Below are positions 51,776 through 60,879 of a stretch of DNA of 64,000 bases, piece after piece (the first letter of the stretch is position 1; every line of letters starts with the position of its first letter). This stretch comes from Paracoccus onchidii. GTDB taxonomy: Bacteria; Pseudomonadota; Alphaproteobacteria; Rhodobacterales; Rhodobacteraceae. The notes below the pieces were generated by a model, which saw nothing but the letters and a program-made list of their open reading frames with translations, was not told the DNA's origin and did not search any database. The position numbers and the translations under genes are program-made. The stretch lies in the NCBI RefSeq assembly GCF_028294535.1, contig NZ_JAQBIE010000002.1, positions 124,001-188,000 on the forward strand, read 5' to 3'.

Positions 51776-52563
51776 GTCGGAATCTTTCGTATAGGTCCGG
51801 GATCCAGTCGAAAAATATGATCGGCGACCCCGGCGGGGAAATAGTTGCGCACCAGCGGATCATGCCCCGGAATGATCAATTCGGGCTTGCTGGCAAGCTG
51901 TCGCAAACGATCAAACCCGTCCAACATGTCCTGCATATCGACAACAATCGGGAAAGGTTTTCGCGCAAACAGGTTTTCATAGAAATGCGCGGCATCCGAC
52001 GCCAGCACCATCCAGCCTGCGCCGGTCATGACCCGCACCGCCTGAAGGCCCCTGCTATGCCCGCCGATGCGGTGCACGGTGATGCCTTCAGCCAGCTCGG
52101 CGTCTCCGTCGTGGAACACGACTTTCCCCGAATACAAGCGTTGGATCGCTTCGCAGATATGGCCCGCCGTAAAGGGCGCGCGCAGCGTGTCATGACACAT
52201 GCAAGGCCCGGTGGCAAAGGCCATTTCGGCCGCTTGCAGATGCAAGGTCGCATTGGGGAAAAGATGCAGCCCACCCGCATGATCGTAATGCAAATGGGTG
52301 ACAATGACGTTGGTGACATCTGCCGGGTCGATCCCAAGCGGCTGTAATGCCGCGCGCGGATCCAGACGAATGGGGCGCCCCCGTGCCGCGGCCTCGTCAT
52401 TGTCGTATCCGGTATCGACCAGAACGATCTGATCGCCCCGGCGCAGAACCCACATGAAGTAATCCATTGCATGTGGCGCATCATGATTGTCATCAAAGAT
52501 AAAACTGTCGCGGCGGGTCCTGGCGTTTCGATCCGCGTATTTGACGGCATGCACTTCCCACAT
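51772..52563 (-). CDS. metallo-beta-lactamase-fold lactonase (AHL lactonase family)
   Basis: 263 aa from the ATG at 52563, 2 nt after the stop of the previous gene. The metal signature THLHYDHAGG (H-x-H-x-D-H) is near residue 100, followed by HRIGGHSRG and a later D in VLASDAAHFYE, and H near IPGHDPLV at the end. N-acyl-homoserine lactonase family proteins open lactones; in a TTT operon opening of a sugar-acid or dicarboxylate lactone is more likely than quorum quenching. No signal peptide. Confidence 0.9.
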   Translation of the reverse strand: MWEVHAVKYADRNARTRRDSFIFDDNHDAPHAMDYFMWVLRRGDQIVLVDTGYDNDEAAARGRPIRLDPRAALQPLGIDPADVTNVIVTHLHYDHAGGLHLFPNATLHLQAAEMAFATGPCMCHDTLRAPFTAGHICEAIQRLYSGKVVFHDGDAELAEGITVHRIGGHSRGLQAVRVMTGAGWMVLASDAAHFYENLFARKPFPIVVDMQDMLDGFDRLRQLASKPELIIPGHDPLVRNYFPAGVADHIFRLDPGPIRKIPT

Positions 52564-52565
52564 GT

Positions 52566-52856
52566 TCAGCCCTCGACATTCGAGAAGCAATGAACCCTCT
52601 TGTCGGCAATCATCGATCCGATCGCGGTGTCGAACGACCTGAAATGTGACGATTTCAGGTGAAGGTCGAATGCTGCACGATCATCATACAATTCATACAG
52701 GAATACCCGCTCCGGCAGCTCTGGATCCGTACAGACGTCAAAGCGGTGGCAACCCCGTTCCAGCTCCAGGGATGTGCGTGCATTTTCAAGGACCAACGGC
52801 AAAAACATATCAAACTGGTCGGGTTTGGTCACGAAAGTGACGGTGACAGCATACAT
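52566..52856 (-). CDS. antibiotic biosynthesis monooxygenase (ABM) domain protein
   Basis: 96-aa single ABM domain: TVTFVTKPDQFDMFLPLVLENARTSLELERGCHRFDV, then ERVFLYELYDDRAAFDLHLKSSHFRSF, the usual order for YgiN/LsrG-like proteins. LsrG-type members are isomerases for phosphorylated AI-2, others are cofactor-free monooxygenases. One-base overlap with tctA (TGATG). A 9-bp inverted repeat lies inside the coding region at 52637-52660. Confidence 0.9.
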   Translation of the reverse strand: MYAVTVTFVTKPDQFDMFLPLVLENARTSLELERGCHRFDVCTDPELPERVFLYELYDDRAAFDLHLKSSHFRSFDTAIGSMIADKRVHCFSNVEG

Positions 52857-54367
52857 CAGACGATCCTTCGACGAATGCGCCCCAAGGCGCGTTTTACGGG
52901 GGGAAGCTGGCTTGCGATCAGGGCCAGGTTCAAAGCCAGAAGCACCGCGGCGGCGGGGCGCGATGCGAAAACGCTCAGGTCGCCGTCCGACAGGAAAAGC
53001 GACCGGCGGAACATCTCGTCGAACATGCCGCCAAGGATGACACCAATGACCAGCGGCGCGATTGGAAAGGCCAGCATATTCATGAAATAGGCCACCACGC
53101 CGACCCCCAGCATCAGGTAAAGATCATTGATTCCGCCCCCTACGCTGAAGGACCCGATGGTGGTCAGGATCAGGACGACCGGCAAGAACACCGTCTGCGG
53201 AATCCGCAGGATGCGGATAAAGACCCGCGCGGTGAACAACCCCATCAGGAACATCGTAAAGGATGCCAGCACAAGAATGGCGACCACGCGCAAAATGATA
53301 GACGGGTCCAGCGTCGGGCCGGGGATGACATTGTTGATCATGAACGCGCCCATCAGCGCCGTGGCAGGGGGCGATCCCGGAATGCCCAGCACCAAAAGCG
53401 GAATCAGCGCCCCACCGATGCAGGCATTGTTCGCGGTTTCCGAAGACAACAACCCTTCGATCGATCCCTTGCCGAACTTGTCCCCCTCTTTCGAGACCGT
53501 CTTGCCGACGCCATAGCTGACCCAGCCGGCGACATCTTCGCCCACCCCCGGCAAAGCGCCAACACCCGTGCCGATGACCCCGGAACGGGTGATCGTGGGC
53601 AAATACCGGCGCACTGCGGCGAAACTGGGCACGATGCGCCCGGTCAGCTGGGTCAGTTTGGCGCGCTGCGTGTGTCGCATTCCGGCGATGATCTGGGGGA
53701 TTGCGAATGCCCCCATCAGAACCGGCACGACCTGAAATCCCGACAGCATATATGACCAGCCAAAGGTATAGCGCGGCTCGGACAACAGCGGGTCAAGCCC
53801 GACCATCGCCATGGCCAGCCCGATCAGCCCGGCGATCCAGCCCTTGATGACCAGATCCTCGCTCATCAATGCGCCGGACAGCAGAATTCCAAACAATGCG
53901 AGCAGCGCCTTTTCAGGGCTGGCGATGTTCTTTGACACCAGCAGCAAGGCCCAGACAAACACCAGCAGCGCCGTCGTGCCGATCAGCGTGCCGATAAAGC
54001 TGGCGGTGGTGGTCAGCCCCAATGCTTCGCCCCCCCTGCCCGCCTTTGCCAGCGGATGCCCGTCCATCGCGGTTGCCGCGCTTGCGGCCGTGCCGGGGAT
54101 GTTGAGCATGATCGAAGGGTAAGAACCTCCGTAGATCGCACCGACATAGGCCCCCAACAAGGCGATCAGTGAATAATCCAGCGGGATCTTGTTGCCGAAA
54201 AAGCCGGTCAGGATGGTGACGGCCAGTGTCGCCGTCAGTCCCGGCAACGCCCCGAACGTGATGCCCAGAAAGACCGACCCGATCAAATACAGATATGTCA
54301 GCGGGTCAGAAACCAGCGCGACAAAAGCACCGCCAAAACCGATGAGTTGCGAGAGCAGAAAATCCAT
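52856..54367 (-). CDS. tctA: tripartite tricarboxylate transporter permease TctA
   Basis: 503 aa from the ATG at 54367; the longer frame to 54550 overlaps tctB and is rejected. About 12 hydrophobic segments. Family motifs: FGALPGLTATLAV, GAIYGGSYPSIMLNIPGTAASAATAMDGHPLAK near residue 75, and FGKGSIEGLLSSETANNA...GGALIPLLVLGIPGSP later. Large membrane subunit of the TTT symporter for tri- or dicarboxylates or sugar acids. One-base coupling to tctB and to the following ABM gene. Confidence 0.95.
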   Translation of the reverse strand: MDFLLSQLIGFGGAFVALVSDPLTYLYLIGSVFLGITFGALPGLTATLAVTILTGFFGNKIPLDYSLIALLGAYVGAIYGGSYPSIMLNIPGTAASAATAMDGHPLAKAGRGGEALGLTTTASFIGTLIGTTALLVFVWALLLVSKNIASPEKALLALFGILLSGALMSEDLVIKGWIAGLIGLAMAMVGLDPLLSEPRYTFGWSYMLSGFQVVPVLMGAFAIPQIIAGMRHTQRAKLTQLTGRIVPSFAAVRRYLPTITRSGVIGTGVGALPGVGEDVAGWVSYGVGKTVSKEGDKFGKGSIEGLLSSETANNACIGGALIPLLVLGIPGSPPATALMGAFMINNVIPGPTLDPSIILRVVAILVLASFTMFLMGLFTARVFIRILRIPQTVFLPVVLILTTIGSFSVGGGINDLYLMLGVGVVAYFMNMLAFPIAPLVIGVILGGMFDEMFRRSLFLSDGDLSVFASRPAAAVLLALNLALIASQLPPVKRALGRIRRRIV

Positions 54368-55137
54368 CACTGCCTCCACATCGGTGCGAGCGTGACATAG
54401 TAGTGATATTCGATCTTGGAAAACAGAAGGCCGCTGCGATTGGGCACATTCTGTCGGAAGGCAAAGGCCATCGCGCAGATCAGCACCAGCGGAGCACCGA
54501 TGGCGATCACCGGCGTCACCCGAGCGACGGGATCGCCGCGTCCGTTCCACAATGACCAGATGGTCAGGGCCAGCCAGACGCCCAAGGCGATCCAGTCATC
54601 ATCATGGGCATTCCATTCCGATTGCGGAAAATGCAAAATCAATGCGGCCAGGCCCGATACCGTCATTGCCAAGGTGGCCAGCAACATCCGCTTCGGGCGA
54701 CCACTGTGATAGCCATAGATCAGCGCGGTAATCAGCAATCCCGAGGCAATGATGAAATCAACTCGCGGCACAAGCGCCACGATATAGAACAGGAAGATCA
54801 CGATCAGCGTGCAAAAGCGCAGCGCCTCTGCCGGGTTCCAGCCCAGCCCAACCTTGTCCAGCGCCAGGGCCGCGCCGCCTTCGCGAATGGAACGGGCCAG
54901 CAATGCAACCGAAAGGATCAGCAAGGCCACGAAGACACCTAACGGCACGATCGCCGCCGAATTGAACCACTCGACCCCTTTTACTCCGCCCTGAGTTCCG
55001 GCCAGCAACGGAATGTCGAATGTGCGCCAGATGAAAAACACCGACACAAGGATCAACAGCAAGGATGCCCAGAAATCGCGGGCCCGCATCACCGTCTTGT
55101 CGTCATGGATGTCCAAACCCGCTCTCCCCGGCGTCAT
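54367..55137 (-). CDS. tctB: tripartite tricarboxylate transporter small membrane subunit TctB
   Basis: 256 aa (240 from the alternative ATG at 55089, which starts just before the first membrane segment). Five or six hydrophobic segments: ARDFWASLLLILVSVFFIW near residue 20, LGVFVALLILSVALLA, TLIVIFLFYIVALVP. The start at 55137 adds a polar TPGRAGLDIHD tail. Pairs with TctA in the TTT transporter. Larger than the typical 150-180 aa TctB because of extra C-terminal segments. Confidence 0.88.
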   Translation of the reverse strand: MTPGRAGLDIHDDKTVMRARDFWASLLLILVSVFFIWRTFDIPLLAGTQGGVKGVEWFNSAAIVPLGVFVALLILSVALLARSIREGGAALALDKVGLGWNPAEALRFCTLIVIFLFYIVALVPRVDFIIASGLLITALIYGYHSGRPKRMLLATLAMTVSGLAALILHFPQSEWNAHDDDWIALGVWLALTIWSLWNGRGDPVARVTPVIAIGAPLVLICAMAFAFRQNVPNRSGLLFSKIEYHYYVTLAPMWRQ

Positions 55138-55187
55138 CGGGGGCGCAGGACCAGCGCCCCCGGATTTGCAATGCTGGCAAAGCGCCC

Positions 55188-56198
55188 TTACGGCTTGTCG
55201 ATGCCCAATGTGGCGGGATCGACGGTGGCCACACCCAATTCCTGCAGGGTATAGGCAAAGTTGCTTTCAAGATTTGCAAACAGGGCCTGTGCTTCCGGAC
55301 CGGACTGTCCGCCAATGTCATAGTGATTGGCCGCCGCCCATTGCGCGACGGCTTCGCCCGCCATCGCCGCATCAAAAGCCTCTGTCAGCGCCTGCTTGAC
55401 CTCATCTGAGGCCGAGTTGTGGACGGCGAACCCGATGGCCTGCTTCAAGGGCAAATAGGCGTCCAGCCCATCATAGAGATCGAACGCCGAAGGCACGTCC
55501 ATTCCGGCAATCTGCGCCTTGTCAGGGGTCAACATTGCCAGGGGTTTCAGTTCTCTGCCCTCGATCAAGGGGGCCTGCTCTGCCAGCGATGTCACGACGA
55601 CGGCAACCTCGCCAGCCATCGCGGCCTCTTGCCCCGCAGCCGATCCCTTGTAGGGAACGAACTTGAACTCGACGCCGGCACCCTTTTCTATCGCCAACAG
55701 GTTCAGATGATGGATCGATCCGGCCCCCGATGCAGCGGCGGGAATGCTGCCGGGATCGGCCTTCGCAGCCTCGACCAGATCTTCCAGCGTGCCATAGGGG
55801 CTGTCAGCCGGCACCGAGATCAGATCGGGTGAACCGCCAACGATGAATGGATACCAGAAATCGAATTTCTTGTCCCAGCCGCCTTGCACTGCGGCGGTGA
55901 CATTTGATTCCGAAATACCGGCCAGCGTGTATCCGTCATCGGGCTGGTTCATGACATAGACCATGCCGTTTGATCCCGCGACGCCGCCAGTCTGATTGAT
56001 CACATTGATCGAGACTGGCAGGTGTTCTTCCATTTCGGCCATGATCATGCGGTTGATCGAGTCAGTGCCCCCTCCGGCACCCCAAACCACCGCATTCGTG
56101 ATATCACGATAGGGATATTCTTGCGCCATGACCGATGTGCCAATTCCTGCGACAAGCATGGCCGCACATGTGGCGCCCGTCAGCAATTTTTTCATCAA
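55188..56198 (-). CDS. tctC: TTT transporter substrate-binding protein (Bug/TctC type)
   Basis: 336 aa with Sec signal (KKLLTGATCAAMLVAGIGTSVMA). Mature part has the Bug pattern: GAGGGTDSINRMI near residue 40, VINQTGGVAGSNGMVYV near 70, VPADSPYGTLEDLVEA, ASGAGSIHHLNLL and FKFVPYKGSAAGQEAAMAG near 180. It captures a carboxylate in the periplasm. First gene of the minus-strand operon tctC, tctB, tctA, ABM, lactonase, aldolase, dehydrogenase. GGAGGGG ribosome-binding site; starts 134 nt from the divergent Gfo/Idh gene. Confidence 0.93.
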   Translation of the reverse strand: MMKKLLTGATCAAMLVAGIGTSVMAQEYPYRDITNAVVWGAGGGTDSINRMIMAEMEEHLPVSINVINQTGGVAGSNGMVYVMNQPDDGYTLAGISESNVTAAVQGGWDKKFDFWYPFIVGGSPDLISVPADSPYGTLEDLVEAAKADPGSIPAAASGAGSIHHLNLLAIEKGAGVEFKFVPYKGSAAGQEAAMAGEVAVVVTSLAEQAPLIEGRELKPLAMLTPDKAQIAGMDVPSAFDLYDGLDAYLPLKQAIGFAVHNSASDEVKQALTEAFDAAMAGEAVAQWAAANHYDIGGQSGPEAQALFANLESNFAYTLQELGVATVDPATLGIDKP

Positions 56199-56216
56199 CC
56201 CCTCCTCCCAGCAGTT

Positions 56217-56252
56217 GTGTACGATATTGCGTTTTTTTACGTATACGCTATT
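56217..56252. promoter_or_regulatory. paired GntR-type direct repeats in the divergent promoter
   Basis: GTGTACGATATT (56217) and GTATACGCTATT (56241) match 10 of 12 bases, 24 bp apart start to start. They lie between tctC and the Gfo/Idh oxidoreductase. GTATAC-centred sites are usual for FCD-type GntR regulators; one is encoded at 57361. Confidence 0.58.
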
Positions 56253-56332
56253 ATCATGTCTGTCAACGCCACGATCGCCTTTGGGCCAAGATCGGGCGGC
56301 AAATGTGAAGACCGGGATGGACGGAGGACCAG

Positions 56333-57364
56333 ATGACCGACCGCAAGACCCTGCGCGTGGCCTGTGTTGGCGCGGGCTATTTCAGCCAGTTCCACTATGA
56401 AAGCTGGGCACGTATGGATCGCGCGAGTGTGGTCGGCAGTTGCGATCTTGATCTTGCCAAAGCCAGGGCGACCGGACTGCCGGCATTTGATGACCTGGCC
56501 ACGATGCTGGCCGCAACCAAGCCAGACCTGCTCGACATCATATTGCCCCCGGTCCAACACGCCGATGCCATCAGAACGGCACTTGCGGCAGGCGTGAAAA
56601 CATTGATCTGCCAGAAACCATTCTGCATCGATCTGGATCAGGCTCAGAACATTCTGGCCGAGACCGACCAAGCAGGCGCACAGATCATCATCCACGAGAA
56701 TTTTCGCTTTCAGCCCTGGTATCGCACCATCAAATCCGCCCTGCAGAAGGGCGCCGTCGGCGATGTGCTGCAGGTCACATTCCGCTTACGCCCCGGCGAT
56801 GGTCAGGGCCCCTGCGCCTATCTGGATCGTCAGCCATATTTCCAGACGATGCCACGTTTTCTGATACGCGAAACGGGCGTCCACTGGATCGATACATTCC
56901 GGTTCCTGTTGGGTGAACCGGTCTCGGTCTATGCGGATCTGCGTCAGATCAATCCTGTCATTGCCGGCGAAGATGCCGGATACGTGATCTTTGAACATTC
57001 GAAATCCGTCCGGGCCTTGCTGGACGGCAATCGCAGCCTGGATCACAAGGCCGAAAATACGCGTCGCACCATGGGCGAGGGTCTGGTCGAAGGCACGCAG
57101 GGGACCATCACGCTGACCGGTGACGGCGCGGTTCATTTGCGCAAATTTGGTCAGGAAAAGGTCTCGACCCTGCTCCCCGCCGACGGGCATCCGGGCTTTG
57201 GCGGCGATTGCGTCCACAATTTGCAGTCGCATGTCATTTCCGGGCTTTTGGATGGCGAGGCATTGGAAAACCTTGCTCAGGACTATCTTTCGGTTATGCG
57301 GACCGAGGCCGCGATCTATCGATCGGCCGAACTCGCACAGAAACTGCCATTGGAGGCCATGTGA
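56333..57364 (+). CDS. Gfo/Idh/MocA family oxidoreductase
   Basis: 343 aa. N-terminal Rossmann fold LRVACVGAGYFSQFHYESWARM (GxGxxS variant), then VGSCDLDLAKA and the QKPFCIDLDQA motif with the catalytic lysine of EKP type (here QKP) near residue 95. The C-terminal substrate domain has HWIDTFRFLLG with the conserved W-I-D-x-x-R-x-L. Oxidises a sugar, inositol or sugar-lactone related alcohol with NAD(P)+. First gene of the plus-strand operon; the stop overlaps the GTG start of the GntR gene. Confidence 0.93.
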   Translation: MTDRKTLRVACVGAGYFSQFHYESWARMDRASVVGSCDLDLAKARATGLPAFDDLATMLAATKPDLLDIILPPVQHADAIRTALAAGVKTLICQKPFCIDLDQAQNILAETDQAGAQIIIHENFRFQPWYRTIKSALQKGAVGDVLQVTFRLRPGDGQGPCAYLDRQPYFQTMPRFLIRETGVHWIDTFRFLLGEPVSVYADLRQINPVIAGEDAGYVIFEHSKSVRALLDGNRSLDHKAENTRRTMGEGLVEGTQGTITLTGDGAVHLRKFGQEKVSTLLPADGHPGFGGDCVHNLQSHVISGLLDGEALENLAQDYLSVMRTEAAIYRSAELAQKLPLEAM

Positions 57365-58038
57365 ACAAACAAGGTGAAAAACCGGTCTCGAACACTGAAC
57401 GCGCCATCGCCGAGCTGCGTCGCCTGGTCTTTTCGGGTGAACTGGCGGCCGGGTCGGATCACCTCGAAAGTGAACTGGCCGAGATGCTGGGCATGTCGCG
57501 CACACCGGTCCGCGAAGCTGCGCGTACATTGGAAAGCCAGGGTTTGCTGGAATTGCGCGCGCGCAAAGGGGTCCGCATCCTGTCTGTCTCGCCCGATGAC
57601 ATGCGCGAGATCTATGACGTCCTGACCGAGCTGGAAAGTCTGGCTGCCGAACGCGCCGCCGAACAAGGCTATTCTGCCAATGAATTGCAAGATCTGGCTG
57701 CGGCGATCGCAGATATGGATCATGCTCTGGATCAGCGTGACCTCGAGGCATGGGCGCAGGCCGATGACAGGTTCCATTCCGAACTGGTGCGGCTGGGTCG
57801 CAACTCTCGCGTCCTTGCGATCACGGCAATGCTGGGGGATCAGGTGCGAAGGGCGCGCGCCGTGACATTGTTCATGCGCCCCCTGCCCATCCAATCGAAC
57901 CGCGACCATCAAGGCGTCTACGAAGCCATATTGCGCGGTGATTATACCGCAGCCCGCAATTTGCATCGGGCGCATCGGCAGCAGGCCCGCGACATGATCC
58001 TTGACCTTCTGGAACGCCATCGCCTGCGGCAGCTATGA
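57361..58038 (+). CDS. GntR-family regulator (FCD domain)
   Basis: 225 aa from a GTG at 57361 that overlaps the oxidoreductase stop (GTGA); the ATG-started frame upstream runs inside the oxidoreductase and is rejected. Winged helix: LESELAEMLGMSRTPVREAARTLESQGLLE near residues 35-65. FCD domain follows with metal/ligand residues in DDRFHSELV, SNRDHQGVYEAI and HRAHR. Likely regulator of both divergent operons through the repeats at 56217-56252. Ligand probably a sugar acid. Confidence 0.92.
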   Translation: MNKQGEKPVSNTERAIAELRRLVFSGELAAGSDHLESELAEMLGMSRTPVREAARTLESQGLLELRARKGVRILSVSPDDMREIYDVLTELESLAAERAAEQGYSANELQDLAAAIADMDHALDQRDLEAWAQADDRFHSELVRLGRNSRVLAITAMLGDQVRRARAVTLFMRPLPIQSNRDHQGVYEAILRGDYTAARNLHRAHRQQARDMILDLLERHRLRQL

Positions 58039-58068
58039 CACCGAAACAATACCGGAAAGACCTGTAAG

Positions 58069-58998
58069 ATGTTGAAAACCATGCGCGGAACCCCGATTTC
58101 TTCGCTGTGCTTTGGTGCCATGCAATTCGGCCGCGGGGCCAATCACGCCGCGGCTGCCGCCATGTTTCAGCAATGTCGGAGCGCGGGTATCAATGTCTTT
58201 GACACCGCTCATGGCTATAATGACGGTCTGTCCGAAGAATGGTTGGGCAGCTTCGTGCAGGCTGAACGCGAGGACCTGTTCTTCGCCACCAAGCTGGCGG
58301 CAACAGGTGGATCGGCCCGCGCGAATATTCTGGCCCAGTTCGACATCAGCCAAAGGCGGCACGGGCTGGATTGCGTCGACTTGCTTTACCTGCATCGCTG
58401 GGACCCGGACACACCGCTTAGCGAAACATTCGAAACATTGGCCGGGCTGCAGCAGGACGGAAAACTGCGACATGTCGGGGTCTCGAATTTTGCTGCATGG
58501 CAGGTGATGAAGGCAAACCATGTTGCGCAAAGCTTCGGTCTGCGCATTGATGCGATTCAACCGATGTACAATCTGGTCAAGCGTCAGGCCGAAGCCGAAA
58601 TCCTGCCGATGGCATTGGACCAGAATATTGCCGTCTTGCCATATTCTCCGCTTGGAGGCGGCTTGCTGACAGGGAAATACCGGGGTGGCGGAACCGGACG
58701 GCTGTCCAGCGATCAGGTGTATGCCGCGCGCTATGGTGCAGACTGGATGTGGGATTGTGCGTCGAAGCTGACAGATCTGGCTGCGGAACTGGGCCACAAC
58801 GCGGCGACGCTGGCGGTGGCCTGGATCGCACGCAATCCAGCCATCGCCGCCCCGATCATCAGCGCAAGATCACCCGAGCAACTTGCCCCGTCGCTGGCGG
58901 CGATGGGATTGAACCTTGTCGATGATGTTTATGCAGCTGTTACCGCCCTTTCGAAGACACCCGATCCGGCCACCGACCGTTCCGAGGAAACCGGATGA
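58069..58998 (+). CDS. aldo/keto reductase
   Basis: 309 aa. AKR TIM barrel with catalytic tetrad residues visible: D and Y in NVFDTAHGYNDGLSEEWLG, K in FFATKLA, and H in YLHRWDPDTP. Substrate-side helices continue with HVGVSNFAAWQVMKA and IQPMYNLVKRQ. NADPH-binding segment near SPLGGGLLTGKYR and the C-terminal ARSPEQLAPSLAA. Reduces or oxidises sugars or related aldehydes. 30 nt after the GntR gene, so probably the third gene of the operon. Confidence 0.93.
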   Translation: MLKTMRGTPISSLCFGAMQFGRGANHAAAAAMFQQCRSAGINVFDTAHGYNDGLSEEWLGSFVQAEREDLFFATKLAATGGSARANILAQFDISQRRHGLDCVDLLYLHRWDPDTPLSETFETLAGLQQDGKLRHVGVSNFAAWQVMKANHVAQSFGLRIDAIQPMYNLVKRQAEAEILPMALDQNIAVLPYSPLGGGLLTGKYRGGGTGRLSSDQVYAARYGADWMWDCASKLTDLAAELGHNAATLAVAWIARNPAIAAPIISARSPEQLAPSLAAMGLNLVDDVYAAVTALSKTPDPATDRSEETG

Positions 58999-59022
58999 CG
59001 GCCGCTTCGTTCCGGGCACGCG

Positions 59023-59775
59023 CTAGGACCAGCCCCCGTCAACGATCAGGGTCTGGTTGGTAATTGCCGCTGCACTGTCCGAGGCCAGCATGACGACTGC
59101 GGCAGCAACATCATGAGGCATGACAAATCGCTTTAGACATTGCCGTTCAAGCACCTGGGCCTCGAATTCCGGCGTCACCCATTTCTCGACCTGGCGGCGC
59201 GTCCGCACGAATCCTGGCAACACGCAATTCACGCGAATACCCGACGGTCCCAGTTCGCGGGCCAGCCCGTGGCTCAGCCCTTCGATGGCGGCCTTGGCCG
59301 TCACATAGGCTGGCGCATCCTGCAATCCGACGCGCCATGCGATCGACCCCAAGTGAATGATCACGCCGGACCCGCGCGCCTTCATTTGCGGAATGACGGC
59401 CTGACTGCAGAAAAAGTGATGGTCGAGATTGACCGACAATCGATCGCGCCAATACTTCGGGGTCACATCTGCGGTTTTATGGCGATCGTCATGGGCCGCG
59501 TTGTTGATCAGGACATCGAATGGCCGATCCGCTGCCGCCTTGGAAAAGGTCGCCCCGATGTGACCTGTCTGCGCCAGATCCAGCCGATGAAAGCGTATAT
59601 TCGATGCCAGTTCCGCCTCCAGCGCCATGCCCGCGTCTTTATCGATATCGAAAAAGGTGACCATGGCGTCCTGATCCCGAAAAGCCCGCACGATCGCGGC
59701 GCCGATCCCCGACGCTCCGCCCGTCACGGCGACATGCCTTCCCGCGAGGTCGGGAAAAACCGGGCGGCCGGTCAC
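59023..59775 (-). CDS. short-chain dehydrogenase/reductase
   Basis: 250 aa from a GTG at 59775 that overlaps the ATPase stop (GTGA); the ATG frame to 59808 lies inside the ATPase. Cofactor motif VTGGASGIGAAIVRAF near residue 17, NNAAHD in place of NNAG near 85, catalytic S in LGSIAW and YVTAK near 150. C-terminal GGW ending (LIVDGGWS). NAD(P)-dependent sugar/polyol dehydrogenase is likely because it is the last gene of the MalEFGK-type operon. Convergent with the aldo/keto reductase. Confidence 0.92.
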   Translation of the reverse strand: MTGRPVFPDLAGRHVAVTGGASGIGAAIVRAFRDQDAMVTFFDIDKDAGMALEAELASNIRFHRLDLAQTGHIGATFSKAAADRPFDVLINNAAHDDRHKTADVTPKYWRDRLSVNLDHHFFCSQAVIPQMKARGSGVIIHLGSIAWRVGLQDAPAYVTAKAAIEGLSHGLARELGPSGIRVNCVLPGFVRTRRQVEKWVTPEFEAQVLERQCLKRFVMPHDVAAAVVMLASDSAAAITNQTLIVDGGWS

Positions 59776-60866
59776 AGCCGCACCTGAGTATCGGGATCGA
59801 ACAGGCAAACACGATCCATGTCGATTTCGAACTCGGCCTCGACATTTTCGGTCGGGGCCTCATCGGGTTCACATGTCAGGACCACCTGCTGCCCCGCCAC
59901 CCGTCCCATCAGGATCGTTTCCGCGCCGGTCGGTTCAAGCATCTCGATAAAAGCCCTGATTGGAACGGATTTCAGGCCCTTGCGCACTGACCTGCGTGCA
60001 ACAAGGGGGCTGAAATGTTCTGGCCGCACCCCAAGCACGACTGACCTGCCATCGGCGACCTCGGCGTTTTCGGGCAACGGTAACAACACGCCCTCCGCAC
60101 CTTCCAGGCGCAGCATCCGCCCCTGCACGACCGTCGCGTTCAGAAAGTTCATCGTCGGCGACCCCATGAAGCCGGCCACGAACATATTCGCCGGACGGCG
60201 ATAAATTTCATCAGGCGTATCATATTGCTGCAACACCCCCTTGTTCATCACCGCGATGCGGGTTGCCAATGTCATCGCTTCGATCTGGTCATGGGTGACA
60301 TAGATCGTGGTTTTTCCGACATTCTGATGCAGCTTCTTGATTTCGCTGCGCATCTCGATTCTCAGCTTGGCATCCAGATTGGATAGTGGTTCGTCAAAGA
60401 GAAACATCTTGGGGTCGCGGACCAAAGCGCGCCCCATCGCCACGCGCTGGCGTTGCCCACCGGACAATTGCCCGGGTTTGCGATCCAGCAGCGGTGTGAT
60501 CTGCAACATCGTCGCGACCCGCTGGATTTCGCGTTCCTGTTCTGATTTCGCGATGCCCCGACATTCCATTCCAAAGGTCATATTCTGGCGAACGCTCATG
60601 GTTGGATACAAGGCATAGCTTTGAAAAACCATGGCAATATCGCGGTCCTTTGGTGCCTCGTCATTGACAAGATGGCCGTCGATACGGATTTCACCCGATG
60701 AAACGGACTCAAGCCCGGCGATCATCGAAAGCAAGGTCGATTTGCCGCAGCCCGACGGCCCGACCAGGGCGACAAATTCGCCCGAGCGCGCCGAGAGGTT
60801 GATGTTCTTCAGCACTTCGACCGCACCAAAGCTTTTGCGCAGATCGTTGATTTCAAGTGTGGACAT
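59772..60866 (-). CDS. ABC transporter ATP-binding protein (UgpC/MalK type)
   Basis: 364 aa. Nucleotide-binding domain with Walker A GPSGCGKST near residue 38, signature LSGGQRQRVAMGRAL near 135, Walker B MFLFDEPLSNLDAKLR near 155 and H in YVTHDQIEAMTLA. A TOBE/MOP-like regulatory domain follows from about residue 235 (GFMGSPTMNFLNA, LGVRPEHFSP). Energises the sugar importer with the two permeases encoded upstream. 13 nt after the permease gene. Confidence 0.95.
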   Translation of the reverse strand: MSTLEINDLRKSFGAVEVLKNINLSARSGEFVALVGPSGCGKSTLLSMIAGLESVSSGEIRIDGHLVNDEAPKDRDIAMVFQSYALYPTMSVRQNMTFGMECRGIAKSEQEREIQRVATMLQITPLLDRKPGQLSGGQRQRVAMGRALVRDPKMFLFDEPLSNLDAKLRIEMRSEIKKLHQNVGKTTIYVTHDQIEAMTLATRIAVMNKGVLQQYDTPDEIYRRPANMFVAGFMGSPTMNFLNATVVQGRMLRLEGAEGVLLPLPENAEVADGRSVVLGVRPEHFSPLVARRSVRKGLKSVPIRAFIEMLEPTGAETILMGRVAGQQVVLTCEPDEAPTENVEAEFEIDMDRVCLFDPDTQVRL

Positions 60867-60879
60867 GAGATTGCCTTCC

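Noticed and set aside
52637..52660. 9-bp perfect inverted repeat (ACCTGAAAT) inside the ABM gene
   Set aside because: Within an intact coding frame and not near a start or stop; no evidence of a function.
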